DNA of 64,000 nucleotides. It comes from Alcaligenes faecalis. GTDB lineage: Bacteria; Pseudomonadota; Gammaproteobacteria; Burkholderiales; Burkholderiaceae_B. Positions within the stretch are counted from its first letter, which is position 1, and every line of letters begins with the position of its first letter. A model generated the notes under the pieces. It searched no databases and was not told the origin of the DNA. It worked only from the letters and a program-made list of their open reading frames with translations. The stretch spans positions 1,612,978-1,676,977 of the forward strand of contig NZ_CP168006.1 of assembly GCF_041521385.1 (NCBI RefSeq), in the 5' to 3' direction. This document shows, piece by piece, positions 56,396 through 64,000 of the stretch. A program made the translations under genes and the position numbers.

Positions 56396-56529
56396 ATAAG
56401 GACGCTCAATCTTACTTCGCCTGTTTGGCTCTTTTACGATGGCGCTGCGTGTGATGAACAGCTCTCGTTCACGTTTCACCGACAACACTCGCCCACCTGG
56501 ATAACAGGCACGAACGCCTTCCCAAAACT

Positions 56530-56557
56530 ACCCTCGCTGATATCGGCGAGGGTTTTC
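56530..56557 (+). terminator. Terminator after the flavin monooxygenase gene
   Basis: ACCCTCGC (56530-56537) pairs with GCGAGGGT (56546-56553) and is followed by TTT. It closes the hydroxylase operon before the receptor gene. Confidence 0.75.
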
Positions 56558-56574
56558 GTCTTGTAAACGGTGTT

Positions 56575-56593
56575 GATGAACAGAATCATTCGC
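56575..56593. promoter_or_regulatory. Fur-box-like site upstream of the first receptor
   Basis: GATGAACAGAATCATTCGC matches 13 of 19 positions of the Fur consensus, with AATCATT intact. It lies between the terminator and the receptor start, about 120 bases upstream of the ATG. Confidence 0.5.
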
Positions 56594-56710
56594 ATTTCGT
56601 CTTTCTAGATAAACCCAAACAAGTGAATCGTTTCCGCCCATTGCCTTAAGTCTTGGCAGAAACACCCCTCGTGTTACGAAACATGTAAACCTGAAAGAAA
56701 TAAATCTCCC

Positions 56711-58903
56711 ATGACAAAAAATGAATTCAAGCTCACGCCCATCGCCTTAAGCATTTGCAGTTTCTTAATGATTGGTAGCGTTCATGCACAAGACACAGGC
56801 TCAACGACTCGTACTGACAACGACAACACCACCCAGTTGCCTGCGATCACCATCAGAGCCCAACAAGAACAAACGGCATTTGACCCAGTGGTAGGCTATG
56901 TTGCAAAACGATCAGCCACCGCAACTCGCACTGATACCCCTTTGAACGAGATAGCACAATCCATAAGTGTCATTGGAGCGGAGCAAATTAGAGATCAGGG
57001 CTCCCAAAGTCTGTCTGACGCACTGCGATACACGCCTGGGGTGACCACTGCCAACTCAGGCCTGGACAACTTTGGCGACTGGTTCCAAATGCGTGGCTTT
57101 GGCGCAAAAATTTTCGAAGATGGCATGACGGAAAATACCTCCATCCCAGAAAAAGCAGAAGCACGAAATGAGCCATATGCTTATGAGCGAATCGAAGTTT
57201 TACGAGGCCCCAGTGCCGTTATCTCGGGCAATAACTTCCCTGGGGGCATGATCAATCTGGTCAGCAAACGTCCACAAGCGACTGCATCACGTGAAATCTC
57301 CCTTGGCATAGGTAACCACGGCTACAAACAACTCTCTACGGATTTAACCGGCCCTTTAGATACCGAAGGCAAATGGCTCTATCGCGTGATTGCCGTAGGC
57401 AATGACAGTAAAACTCAGGTCGACCATGCCAAAAGTAAACGAGCCTTTGTCAGACCCATGATCAGTTGGCACCCCGACGCCGCCACACGACTGACGTTAT
57501 TTGCGGAATACCAACACGACGATAACAACACCGTTCTGGGCTACCTGCCACTTCTAGGCACTCTATATGATCGCCCACTCGGGAATCTTCCAAGTAATCT
57601 ATTTGTCAGCGAACCGGACTGGGACCGAGCACGCGGGATACGTAAACGTATCGGATGGGAGTTGGAAAAAGAACTCAACGAAAACTGGTTGCTAAAACAT
57701 CATTTTCGCTATTCAACATCAGACCGAATCCTGCAAACTCTTGTGCCCTCTTACTGGTCTGGTGACCAAATATACACCGATGCTCAAGGAAACCCAGATC
57801 CCCTGAACGGCAGCTACATGCAACGCACATTTCAGTATGAAGCTGAACGACGTTACGCCTATGCAACTGACTTACTTTTGCAAGGTAAATTTAAAACGGG
57901 CTCCTTGGAACATAACACCTTGCTCGGCTTTGATGCCAACAATATTCATGGAAATAGCATCTCACATGAAGGTTTGACCACCTCACTGAATGTTGACAAC
58001 CCACAATATGGAAACTTTATCGCGCCCGATGTTTCCCAAACTCCCGGTGTCCATAAAAAAATGAAATCGTATGGCATCACGCTACAAGATCAGATAAAGA
58101 TCGCTGATACTTTTGTGCTGACGGGAGCACTACGCTACGACAACGTCCACCAATCCAAAAATGATGACCAACAAACAGATACACGACTAAGCCCACGAAT
58201 TGGATTAGTCTGGCTTGCTGGAGGGGGATTCTCTCCCTATATCAGCTATTCCGAATCTTTCCAGGCTCTGTTTGGGTTGAAAAAATACAATGGCGGTTTA
58301 GCAAAACCCCTTGTTGGAAAACAGGTAGAAGCAGGCATTAAATGGCTATCAGAAGATCAAAACATATTAGTTAATGCCGCTGTATTTAACATAACAGAAG
58401 AAAATGGAATTACACCGGACCTCAACCACCCTGGTTATGTTGAGCAGGCAGCAGAAAGAAAAGGAAAAGGATTTGAGCTTGAAGCTGGCATCAACATGGA
58501 TAACTGGAATATCCTTGCTCAATATGCTTATACAGAAAATTATTTCTCTAAAGTTGATATTTATCGACAAAACACACTTAACCAGCAAATATCTGGATTA
58601 CCCAAACATTCTGCATCCTTATGGGTTACACACAATTTCGGGAGTATGGGCTTACCGAATTTACGTGTAGGCGCTGGCTTAACCTACAAAGGATCTACAG
58701 GAATGGGTACAAAAAACAGCTCAACCGTACCTTCCATTACTCAAGTTGATATGATGGCTAGCTATCAAAATGGGCCTATGACTTTCTCACTCAATATTAA
58801 TAACTTAACTGACAAAAACTATCTTTCTTACTGCAACAGCAGTGGTGATTGCGGCTACGGTGCCCGCCGCAGAATCATGGGAAATATTGCCTACCGATGG
58901 TAA
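56711..58903 (+). CDS. TonB-dependent siderophore receptor 1
   Basis: Outer-membrane receptor of 730 residues. A signal peptide (residues 1-26, ending VHA) precedes the plug domain (about 60-200), which has PLNEIAQSISVIGAEQIRDQG and the EVLRGPSAVISGNNFPGGMINLVSKRP motif. A 22-strand barrel ends in the aromatic C-terminus GNIAYRW. No N-terminal signalling (STN) domain is present, so it does not signal to an anti-sigma factor. The TonB box is probably near LPAITIR. The pattern is of FhuA/FoxA/FhuE-type hydroxamate receptors. A Cys pair near the C-terminus (YCNSSGDCGYG) marks a late barrel loop. A Fur-box-like site lies upstream. Base composition becomes AT-rich after about 58300. Confidence 0.92.
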   Translation: MTKNEFKLTPIALSICSFLMIGSVHAQDTGSTTRTDNDNTTQLPAITIRAQQEQTAFDPVVGYVAKRSATATRTDTPLNEIAQSISVIGAEQIRDQGSQSLSDALRYTPGVTTANSGLDNFGDWFQMRGFGAKIFEDGMTENTSIPEKAEARNEPYAYERIEVLRGPSAVISGNNFPGGMINLVSKRPQATASREISLGIGNHGYKQLSTDLTGPLDTEGKWLYRVIAVGNDSKTQVDHAKSKRAFVRPMISWHPDAATRLTLFAEYQHDDNNTVLGYLPLLGTLYDRPLGNLPSNLFVSEPDWDRARGIRKRIGWELEKELNENWLLKHHFRYSTSDRILQTLVPSYWSGDQIYTDAQGNPDPLNGSYMQRTFQYEAERRYAYATDLLLQGKFKTGSLEHNTLLGFDANNIHGNSISHEGLTTSLNVDNPQYGNFIAPDVSQTPGVHKKMKSYGITLQDQIKIADTFVLTGALRYDNVHQSKNDDQQTDTRLSPRIGLVWLAGGGFSPYISYSESFQALFGLKKYNGGLAKPLVGKQVEAGIKWLSEDQNILVNAAVFNITEENGITPDLNHPGYVEQAAERKGKGFELEAGINMDNWNILAQYAYTENYFSKVDIYRQNTLNQQISGLPKHSASLWVTHNFGSMGLPNLRVGAGLTYKGSTGMGTKNSSTVPSITQVDMMASYQNGPMTFSLNINNLTDKNYLSYCNSSGDCGYGARRRIMGNIAYRW

Positions 58904-58959
58904 TCATTAATTTACAAAAAAATAAATGAAAACGTAGATTAAAAAAGGATTATTGAAAA

Positions 58960-60486
58960 ATGAAAAAACTGGCTATTAACTATGCCACCATCTTAATGGT
59001 CGGCCTCTTTACAAGTCATATCGCTTACGCAAACACCGGCCCGACACTCCCGACATTTGAAACAAAGAGCTGCGATACAGTACCTGGTTATGATCCTGAG
59101 TGGGCTAGTTATGGTGAGGAATATGGACTGAGCCTAACACCCAAAAAGGACTATGACTTCATTTTTGGTTTTTACCAAATGGCAGAAAAAGATGACAAGC
59201 TGTATGTAGCCTTTGGTGGGGCTATTGGAGCTGATAGCCAGCCCGTTAAGGGAGCTAGACCAGGGGCTGTTGTAATACTGAATGCCAACAACTTACAATA
59301 TGAAAAATCGATTGCCTTACCTTTTCATGCTCATGCAATGACATTGGACGAATCAAACTCCAGGCTAATCGTCACCCACACCAGTGCAAACGCATTCAGT
59401 CTGATTGATCTGGAAACAGAACAAGTCCGTTGCCTTAAGCCAGACACAAAAACCCACAAGACCGACTACAAAGGCCGTTATGTCCAAACTGACGAAAATG
59501 GTAGCTTCTATATAAATTACAACACCATAGAAAATGGAGAGGGAAATTCAATTCTTGTTAAATATAATAAAGATGGAGAAAAAAATAAAGATTTTAAATC
59601 AGAAAAAATAGAAAACAACGTTTCTTTCCCATTGCTATACAGCAACAACAAAATACTAACAGGATCAAAAGGAATCAAGGAAGTCTCATCAAAGACGGGA
59701 AAAATAACACCCCTATCAAGCGAAAAAAACGAAATAAATCTTTTCAACTATTCTATTGGCAATGACGAAACAATTTTAGCAACAAACATGAACTCAACAG
59801 GAGACCCAGGAATTTATCTGTTTGACATAAAAAACAAGAATAGCACAGCCTTATTCACAGGATCCTCCGCTTTAGAAATTGCCTACAAAAAAGACTCCTC
59901 CCAGATAGTAGTAAGCAACTTAGAATCAAAAACAGTTAGCATCATACCTTTCTCCGAAAACGAGAGAAAAATTGACAATAGCAAATTTAGAAACATAGTC
60001 ATCAGCGATGAAACTGATTTCTTCTTTAGAGGATTAGTCAGCAATCTTCTCGTTAGAAAAAACACCAAAAACACAGAATTTTTTGTAACGCAAAAATTCT
60101 GGGCTGATAAAAATAGAGAAAAACATGGCCTTATCAGCAAGATCACGCTAGCCGATTTTGTCACTGGCATAGAAGGGCTTGAAAACCCAGGCTCTTGCTA
60201 CATTCAAACTTTTAACATGGCAGATAAGTCAGTAACAGAGAAAAAAGAATGCAGAGTAATAGATGAACAGGAAACACTAAGAAGAGAAATAGAAAGAATA
60301 GAAAAAGGATTAGAAAACTTCAGGAAAGAAAAAGAAAAAACAGAGAAAGCAATAAATACAAAAAACAACAAAACAGAAACTGAAACAAAAAAGCTCGAAG
60401 AGTACCTGAAGATTTTGAACCATGAAATCCCTCAAGCCGAAGGTTCCATAGTGAAGATAAAAGCTCTAATGAATGAAAAAACCTAG
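58960..60486 (+). CDS. Secreted YncE-like beta-propeller protein with coiled-coil tail
   Basis: Protein of 508 residues with a signal peptide (cleavage after AYA, near residue 25). Residues about 60-400 contain repeated short beta-strand blocks of the WD40/YncE-type propeller pattern (KLYVAFGGAI, GAVVILNANNLQYEKSI, MTLDESNSRLIVTHTSANAFSLIDLETEQV). A highly charged Lys/Glu helix (about 435-495) is predicted to be a coiled coil. Two Cys pairs may form disulfides. The 3' two-thirds is strikingly AT-rich compared with the rest of the window. It sits between two TonB receptors, 56 bases after the first. Escherichia coli yncE is also beside a TonB receptor gene (yncD). Function here is unknown; a periplasmic partner of the receptor is a guess. 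Confidence 0.65.
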   Translation: MKKLAINYATILMVGLFTSHIAYANTGPTLPTFETKSCDTVPGYDPEWASYGEEYGLSLTPKKDYDFIFGFYQMAEKDDKLYVAFGGAIGADSQPVKGARPGAVVILNANNLQYEKSIALPFHAHAMTLDESNSRLIVTHTSANAFSLIDLETEQVRCLKPDTKTHKTDYKGRYVQTDENGSFYINYNTIENGEGNSILVKYNKDGEKNKDFKSEKIENNVSFPLLYSNNKILTGSKGIKEVSSKTGKITPLSSEKNEINLFNYSIGNDETILATNMNSTGDPGIYLFDIKNKNSTALFTGSSALEIAYKKDSSQIVVSNLESKTVSIIPFSENERKIDNSKFRNIVISDETDFFFRGLVSNLLVRKNTKNTEFFVTQKFWADKNREKHGLISKITLADFVTGIEGLENPGSCYIQTFNMADKSVTEKKECRVIDEQETLRREIERIEKGLENFRKEKEKTEKAINTKNNKTETETKKLEEYLKILNHEIPQAEGSIVKIKALMNEKT

Positions 60487-60516
60487 AGCTTAACGACCAC
60501 TAGCCAACAAAAACCC

Positions 60517-60558
60517 ATCTCGCCATATCCAGAGCCAACCCTCTGGATATGGCGAGAT
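60517..60558 (+). terminator. Perfect 18-base hairpin before the second receptor
   Basis: ATCTCGCCATATCCAGAG (60517-60534) and its exact complement (60541-60558) flank a 6-base loop, followed by only TT. It begins 31 bases after the propeller gene stop and ends 39 bases before the next start. It may end the upstream transcript or control entry into the receptor gene. Confidence 0.7.
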
Positions 60559-60597
60559 TTAACATGAAGATAAAGAAATCATTCAAAGACAGTCTCT

Positions 60598-62787
60598 ATG
60601 TTGCTTCCCGTACTCCTAAGCGACTCCATTACTACTCGCAGACACAAGCGACTCCAAACGCTGCCACTGACACTATTGCTCGGCCTTAGTGCTGCCCATC
60701 AAACAACTCGTGCACAGGAAAGTATCCCAGAGACAAGTCAGTTGGCCCCCATCACCGTCACCGGCACACGGGAGCAGGAGTTGACCGAGGGGACGGGCAG
60801 CTACAGAGCCGCTAACAATTCCTCGGCAACCGGCTTGAATCTGTCTTTGCGTGACACACCCCAGTCGATAACAGTTATTACGCAACAACGCATGCAAGAC
60901 CAGGCCTTGAACTCGCTCTCGGACGTCGTCAATGCCACCACAGGCGTTTATAACGAAAGAATGGGTACCCCGATCGGCGGTTATTCAAACTTCTATTCTC
61001 GCGGCTTTGCACTAGAGAACCTGGAGATCGATGGCTTACCGGCCACTCCACAAAGCTGGTCCTACTACGGTGCCGCTTCACTGGATACCGCCATTTATGA
61101 TTCAGTTGCCGTTGTACGTGGCGCAACTGGCTTATTAACGGGCGCGGGCGACCCCAGCGGCAGTATTCATATCACCCGCAAACGTCCCACTCGCGAATTC
61201 CAGGCTTCGGTAGAGGCCGGGCTAGGCAGTTGGGATCGTCGTCGTGGCGTCTTTGACATCGGCGGCCCACTGAATAAGGAAGGCACGCTACGCGGCCGAT
61301 TCATCGGTGTACATGATCGCAGTCACTCCTGGATCGACCACTACAAGGGCCAGAAATCCCTTGCCTATGGGGTGCTGGAAGCGGACGTCAGCGATACCAC
61401 CTTGTTCAGACTCACCTTGCAACATAACCAAGAGAAAGCCAACAATATTAGTTACAGCACGGGCCTGCCAGCCACGTTCACTGATGGAACGCCCACACCT
61501 GATGATCGCCGTCTCAATACAGCACCAGATTGGGCGTATAAGAATGAGAAGAACACGGACATCACGCTAGCCCTGGAGCATGAATTCAACCCTGACTGGA
61601 AAGGAACCTTGTCCTACAGTTACGGTTACCGCAAGTATCACGACGAGTGGTACAAGATTTACGAGGTAGCTCCCAATCTGGACATCCCCAATCTCTGGGT
61701 AGGCAACAATGAAAGCACCGAAACCAGAAATGCATTCAATGCTCATCTAAGCGGTAAATTTGAGCTCTTTGATCGCAAGCATGATGTGATCGCAGGCATT
61801 AATGGCTCGCGTGTCCATCGCGACATGGGAACACAAGCTGGCGGCTTTGTCCCCGGTGTCTACTATGCAGATGGAAAGCTTCAGTTTCCACCCATAGACT
61901 GGGGCAGTTTCAGCTTCCAGAATCCAATCAAAACAACCACCGAGCAATGGGGAGCGTATTTGGCGACACGTCTGCGCCCCACCGATCGTTTATCCCTGAT
62001 CCTCGGCGGACGTTATAGCAACTGGAAATTCGATCGCGAAGTCTCCTTCCCGCTTTCCATGAAGGAAAATGGCGTCTTCACACCTTATGCTGGTGTCCTG
62101 TTTGATATCAATGACAACTTAACGGCTTACGCCAGCTATACCGAGATATTCAAGGCGCAAAGTAATGAAGACCGAAGCGGCAATATGCTCAAACCGGAAA
62201 CAGGTGAAAACTATGAAGTCGGTTTGAAAGCAGAATTGTTTGATCAACGGCTAAATATCAGCACCGCCTTCTTTGAAGTCCGCAAAAATAATTTGGCCGT
62301 GCAAGATGGTAACTTCATTACCCCAGAAGGCAAACCTGCCTACCGTGCTGAAGACCACACCAAGAGCCGAGGCTGGGAAATTGACATTGCCGGGGAGATC
62401 ACGCCCGGATGGAATATGCAGGCCGGTTATAGCCGCACACTGTCTCGCTCAAGCCAAGGTGAGCGCCTGAACACGCAAATCCCAGTGCATCTGTTCAAGC
62501 TGTTTACAACTTATACGCCACAATCACTTCCTAAGTTGAAGATAGGTGGCGGCGTGCAATGGCAAAGCCAGATCTTCAACAACGATATCCCTGCCTCCCA
62601 TCGCCATATCTACACGCAGGACGCTTATGCCACCGTCAATCTGATGGGGAGCTATCAGTTCAACAAGCATGTGGACCTGACGGTCAACATTAACAACTTG
62701 TTTGACAAAACATACAGGGTTCAAACGGATTATCGCGACTACGGCGCACCTCGGAACTTCCTGGCTACTTTGCGCTATCAGTTCTAA
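60598..62787 (+). CDS. TonB-dependent siderophore receptor 2
   Basis: Outer-membrane receptor of 729 residues, from a different branch than the first. A signal peptide (about 1-40, ending TTRA) precedes a TonB box (APITVTGTREQE) and the plug domain with SLRDTPQSITVITQQRMQDQ, GFALENLEIDGLPATPQ and VVRGATGLLTGAGDPSGSIHITRKRP. A 22-strand barrel ends in ATLRYQF. These plug motifs match FpvA/FhuE-type ferri-pyoverdine and coprogen receptors. There is no STN signalling domain. Base composition returns to the normal GC-rich level. No separate Fur box was found; it may be read through from receptor 1 or use the short gap after the 18-base hairpin. Confidence 0.93.
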   Translation: MLLPVLLSDSITTRRHKRLQTLPLTLLLGLSAAHQTTRAQESIPETSQLAPITVTGTREQELTEGTGSYRAANNSSATGLNLSLRDTPQSITVITQQRMQDQALNSLSDVVNATTGVYNERMGTPIGGYSNFYSRGFALENLEIDGLPATPQSWSYYGAASLDTAIYDSVAVVRGATGLLTGAGDPSGSIHITRKRPTREFQASVEAGLGSWDRRRGVFDIGGPLNKEGTLRGRFIGVHDRSHSWIDHYKGQKSLAYGVLEADVSDTTLFRLTLQHNQEKANNISYSTGLPATFTDGTPTPDDRRLNTAPDWAYKNEKNTDITLALEHEFNPDWKGTLSYSYGYRKYHDEWYKIYEVAPNLDIPNLWVGNNESTETRNAFNAHLSGKFELFDRKHDVIAGINGSRVHRDMGTQAGGFVPGVYYADGKLQFPPIDWGSFSFQNPIKTTTEQWGAYLATRLRPTDRLSLILGGRYSNWKFDREVSFPLSMKENGVFTPYAGVLFDINDNLTAYASYTEIFKAQSNEDRSGNMLKPETGENYEVGLKAELFDQRLNISTAFFEVRKNNLAVQDGNFITPEGKPAYRAEDHTKSRGWEIDIAGEITPGWNMQAGYSRTLSRSSQGERLNTQIPVHLFKLFTTYTPQSLPKLKIGGGVQWQSQIFNNDIPASHRHIYTQDAYATVNLMGSYQFNKHVDLTVNINNLFDKTYRVQTDYRDYGAPRNFLATLRYQF

Positions 62788-62820
62788 GCAAACAGCACGA
62801 CACAACAATAGCCCTAAAAA

Positions 62821-62862
62821 GAAAACCGCGCTGCAAGTCAAACTTGCAGCGCGGTTTTCTTA
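62821..62862. terminator. Bidirectional terminator between receptor 2 and the NRPS gene
   Basis: GAAAACCGCGCTGCAAG (62821-62837) pairs perfectly with CTTGCAGCGCGGTTTTC (62843-62859) over a 5-base loop, with T residues after it. It serves both converging genes. Confidence 0.9.
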
Positions 62863-62927
62863 TCTCTTGTTGCCAACTTCACACTGCTGGAACCACTCCC
62901 AACAAACGTTACCCCCCTGTCCCCGCC

Positions 62928-64000
62928 TCAGGCAGCCCGACACAAAGCCTGAAGATCAGCCAGCAATCGAGGGGAACGCACGATACTGCCATGATCATCC
63001 TGCGGCAGCACGACTTCAGTACGCTGCGGGCTACCCATCCACTGCGAAAAATACTCGGCATTCGTCCCATCTCCTGCCCACCAGGTATGAACAGAAGCCT
63101 GTACCTGAACCGCTGGACAATGAACTTTGCGTGCCTGATATAAAAGCCAGGACGTCATGCAAAGCTCAGCCAGTTCCTGATCATTTAGTTGGGCCAGGCC
63201 GCTTTGATGATTAACAGGATATTGGGCTCGGATATACACCGTCATCTGAGTCAGATCTGCCTGAAAAGGAGTAAGGTTTTTCAGGCAAGCGCTCACAAAT
63301 GGATCACTGAGCAAGGTTTCATGCTGTTCTGGATCGACAATGGCCAACACATATTGATGCACAAATTGCGAAAAATCGAATCCCAGATCATCCAATGCCT
63401 GAGTGTAAGGATCAATAGCGCCAACCCAGGCCACATCCCGCCCTTGAGCTTCCAAAATGGCGGCAACTTGAAGCGCCAAAGCCCCCCCTAAGGACCAGCC
63501 GGCCATTTTCAAGGAACCAGAGGGTTGATAAGCCTGTATGGTTTGGGCATGCATTCGGGCTAGCGTTTGCAAGCTGTCGGGAACACGATCGCTATCAATC
63601 GGAAGGCCAACAACCGGGCAACTCGGCGCCAAGGCCTGCCCTAAATGGAAATAGTCCAATATGCTGCCCCGGCCATCATGAATCATAAAAAGTGGCGGAG
63701 ATTTTTCAAGGCTCTGATTCAAGGCAATCGTACGGTGTCCCACGCCATGCTCGGCAATATAAGCAGCAACGGTCTGTGTCCGAAGCAACATGGCCAAATC
63801 ACCCGGAATACCCAGGTTCTGCTTGCTGATCTCACCGACCAAGGTCAACGCCATCAAGGAATGGCCACCTAACTCAAAGAAATTGTCATGACGTCCAACC
63901 CGCTCCACCCCCAAGACCTGTGACCAGATCGACGCCAGCGCCACCTCCCGCTCACCCTGCGGCGCTTCATACTCCTGCCCACTGATGAATTCAGGCGCGG
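62928..64000 (-). CDS. Nonribosomal peptide synthetase, C-terminal carrier and thioesterase domains (partial)
   Basis: The open frame runs to the right edge without a start, so only the last 356 residues are seen. They begin at the end of an adenylation domain or the following linker (EYEAPQGEREVALASIWSQVLGV). A peptidyl carrier protein follows with the phosphopantetheine Ser in FFELGGHSLMAL. A type I thioesterase comes next (about the last 260 residues) with the nucleophile in GWSLGGALAL and the catalytic His in DDHGSIVR. The thioesterase releases the finished peptide by hydrolysis or cyclisation. It converges on receptor 2. With the ornithine hydroxylase and formyltransferase nearby, it is very probably the synthetase for a hydroxamate siderophore. 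The module number and sequence of amino acids lie outside the window. Confidence 0.93.
   Translation of the reverse strand, partial: APEFISGQEYEAPQGEREVALASIWSQVLGVERVGRHDNFFELGGHSLMALTLVGEISKQNLGIPGDLAMLLRTQTVAAYIAEHGVGHRTIALNQSLEKSPPLFMIHDGRGSILDYFHLGQALAPSCPVVGLPIDSDRVPDSLQTLARMHAQTIQAYQPSGSLKMAGWSLGGALALQVAAILEAQGRDVAWVGAIDPYTQALDDLGFDFSQFVHQYVLAIVDPEQHETLLSDPFVSACLKNLTPFQADLTQMTVYIRAQYPVNHQSGLAQLNDQELAELCMTSWLLYQARKVHCPAVQVQASVHTWWAGDGTNAEYFSQWMGSPQRTEVVLPQDDHGSIVRSPRLLADLQALCRAA

Overview
The window is about 64 kb of a bacterial chromosome of moderately high GC. Gene content and order point to Betaproteobacteria, Burkholderiales, family Alcaligenaceae, most likely Alcaligenes: rplU-rpmA-obgE-proB, an accBC/prmA/DUF3426 block, an RNB-TonB-aroE-mtgA block, a lysine-rich histone H1-like protein and a long aerobic indolepyruvate oxidoreductase. 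The genus is inferred from recalled gene order and protein similarity, not from a search.

Layout. 0-5 kb: a P-type Mg2+ ATPase (mgtA) behind a leader holding a small ORF and two hairpins, then a FixL/FixJ-like two-component pair. 5-16 kb: gltX, a decayed IS3-family remnant, yaeQ, a lipoprotein, an Lrp/AsnC regulator divergent from a 1152-residue indolepyruvate ferredoxin oxidoreductase, a histone H1-like protein, a YggT protein and an AlkA-Ogt fusion gene broken by one extra base. 16-22 kb (minus strand): glycine-zipper lipoprotein, PfkB-type kinase, zinc-ribbon/DUF3426 protein, prmA, accC, accB, aroQ and a TlpA-like thioredoxin. 22-31 kb (plus strand): mpl, yqiA, an RNase II-type enzyme, a TonB-domain protein, aroE, mtgA, lptG, apaH. 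31-36 kb: plsC, ruvX, algH/yqgE and rubredoxin on the minus strand; a divergent thiD, thiE and hemL on the plus strand. 36-46 kb: a benzoate/aminobenzoate-type CoA ligase divergent from a MarR regulator across an AT-rich gap, argJ, two small stress-type proteins (DUF1328, CsbD), rplU, rpmA, obgE, proB and dadA. 46-50 kb: a winged-helix regulator with a degenerate receiver, two tandemly duplicated HTH regulators, and thiC behind a TPP riboswitch.

50-64 kb is the most distinctive part: one end of a hydroxamate siderophore locus. It encodes an FhuF-like ferric-siderophore reductase, a PvdE-type ABC exporter, a PvdF-like N5-hydroxyornithine formyltransferase, a PvdA-like ornithine N5-monooxygenase, a class-D (HsaA-like) flavin monooxygenase, two TonB-dependent receptors flanking an AT-rich YncE-like secreted protein with a coiled-coil tail, and the carrier-protein plus thioesterase end of a nonribosomal peptide synthetase that runs off the right edge. 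Two Fur-box-like sites sit where iron control would be expected. Together these predict synthesis, export, uptake and reductive iron release of a peptide containing N5-formyl-N5-hydroxyornithine. The flavin monooxygenase and the propeller protein have no standard place in such a pathway and are the best candidates for something new.

No rRNA, tRNA, CRISPR array, prophage or plasmid origin was recognised. Coordinates of CDSs reflect start codons chosen from ribosome-binding sites and family lengths, and include the stop codon.
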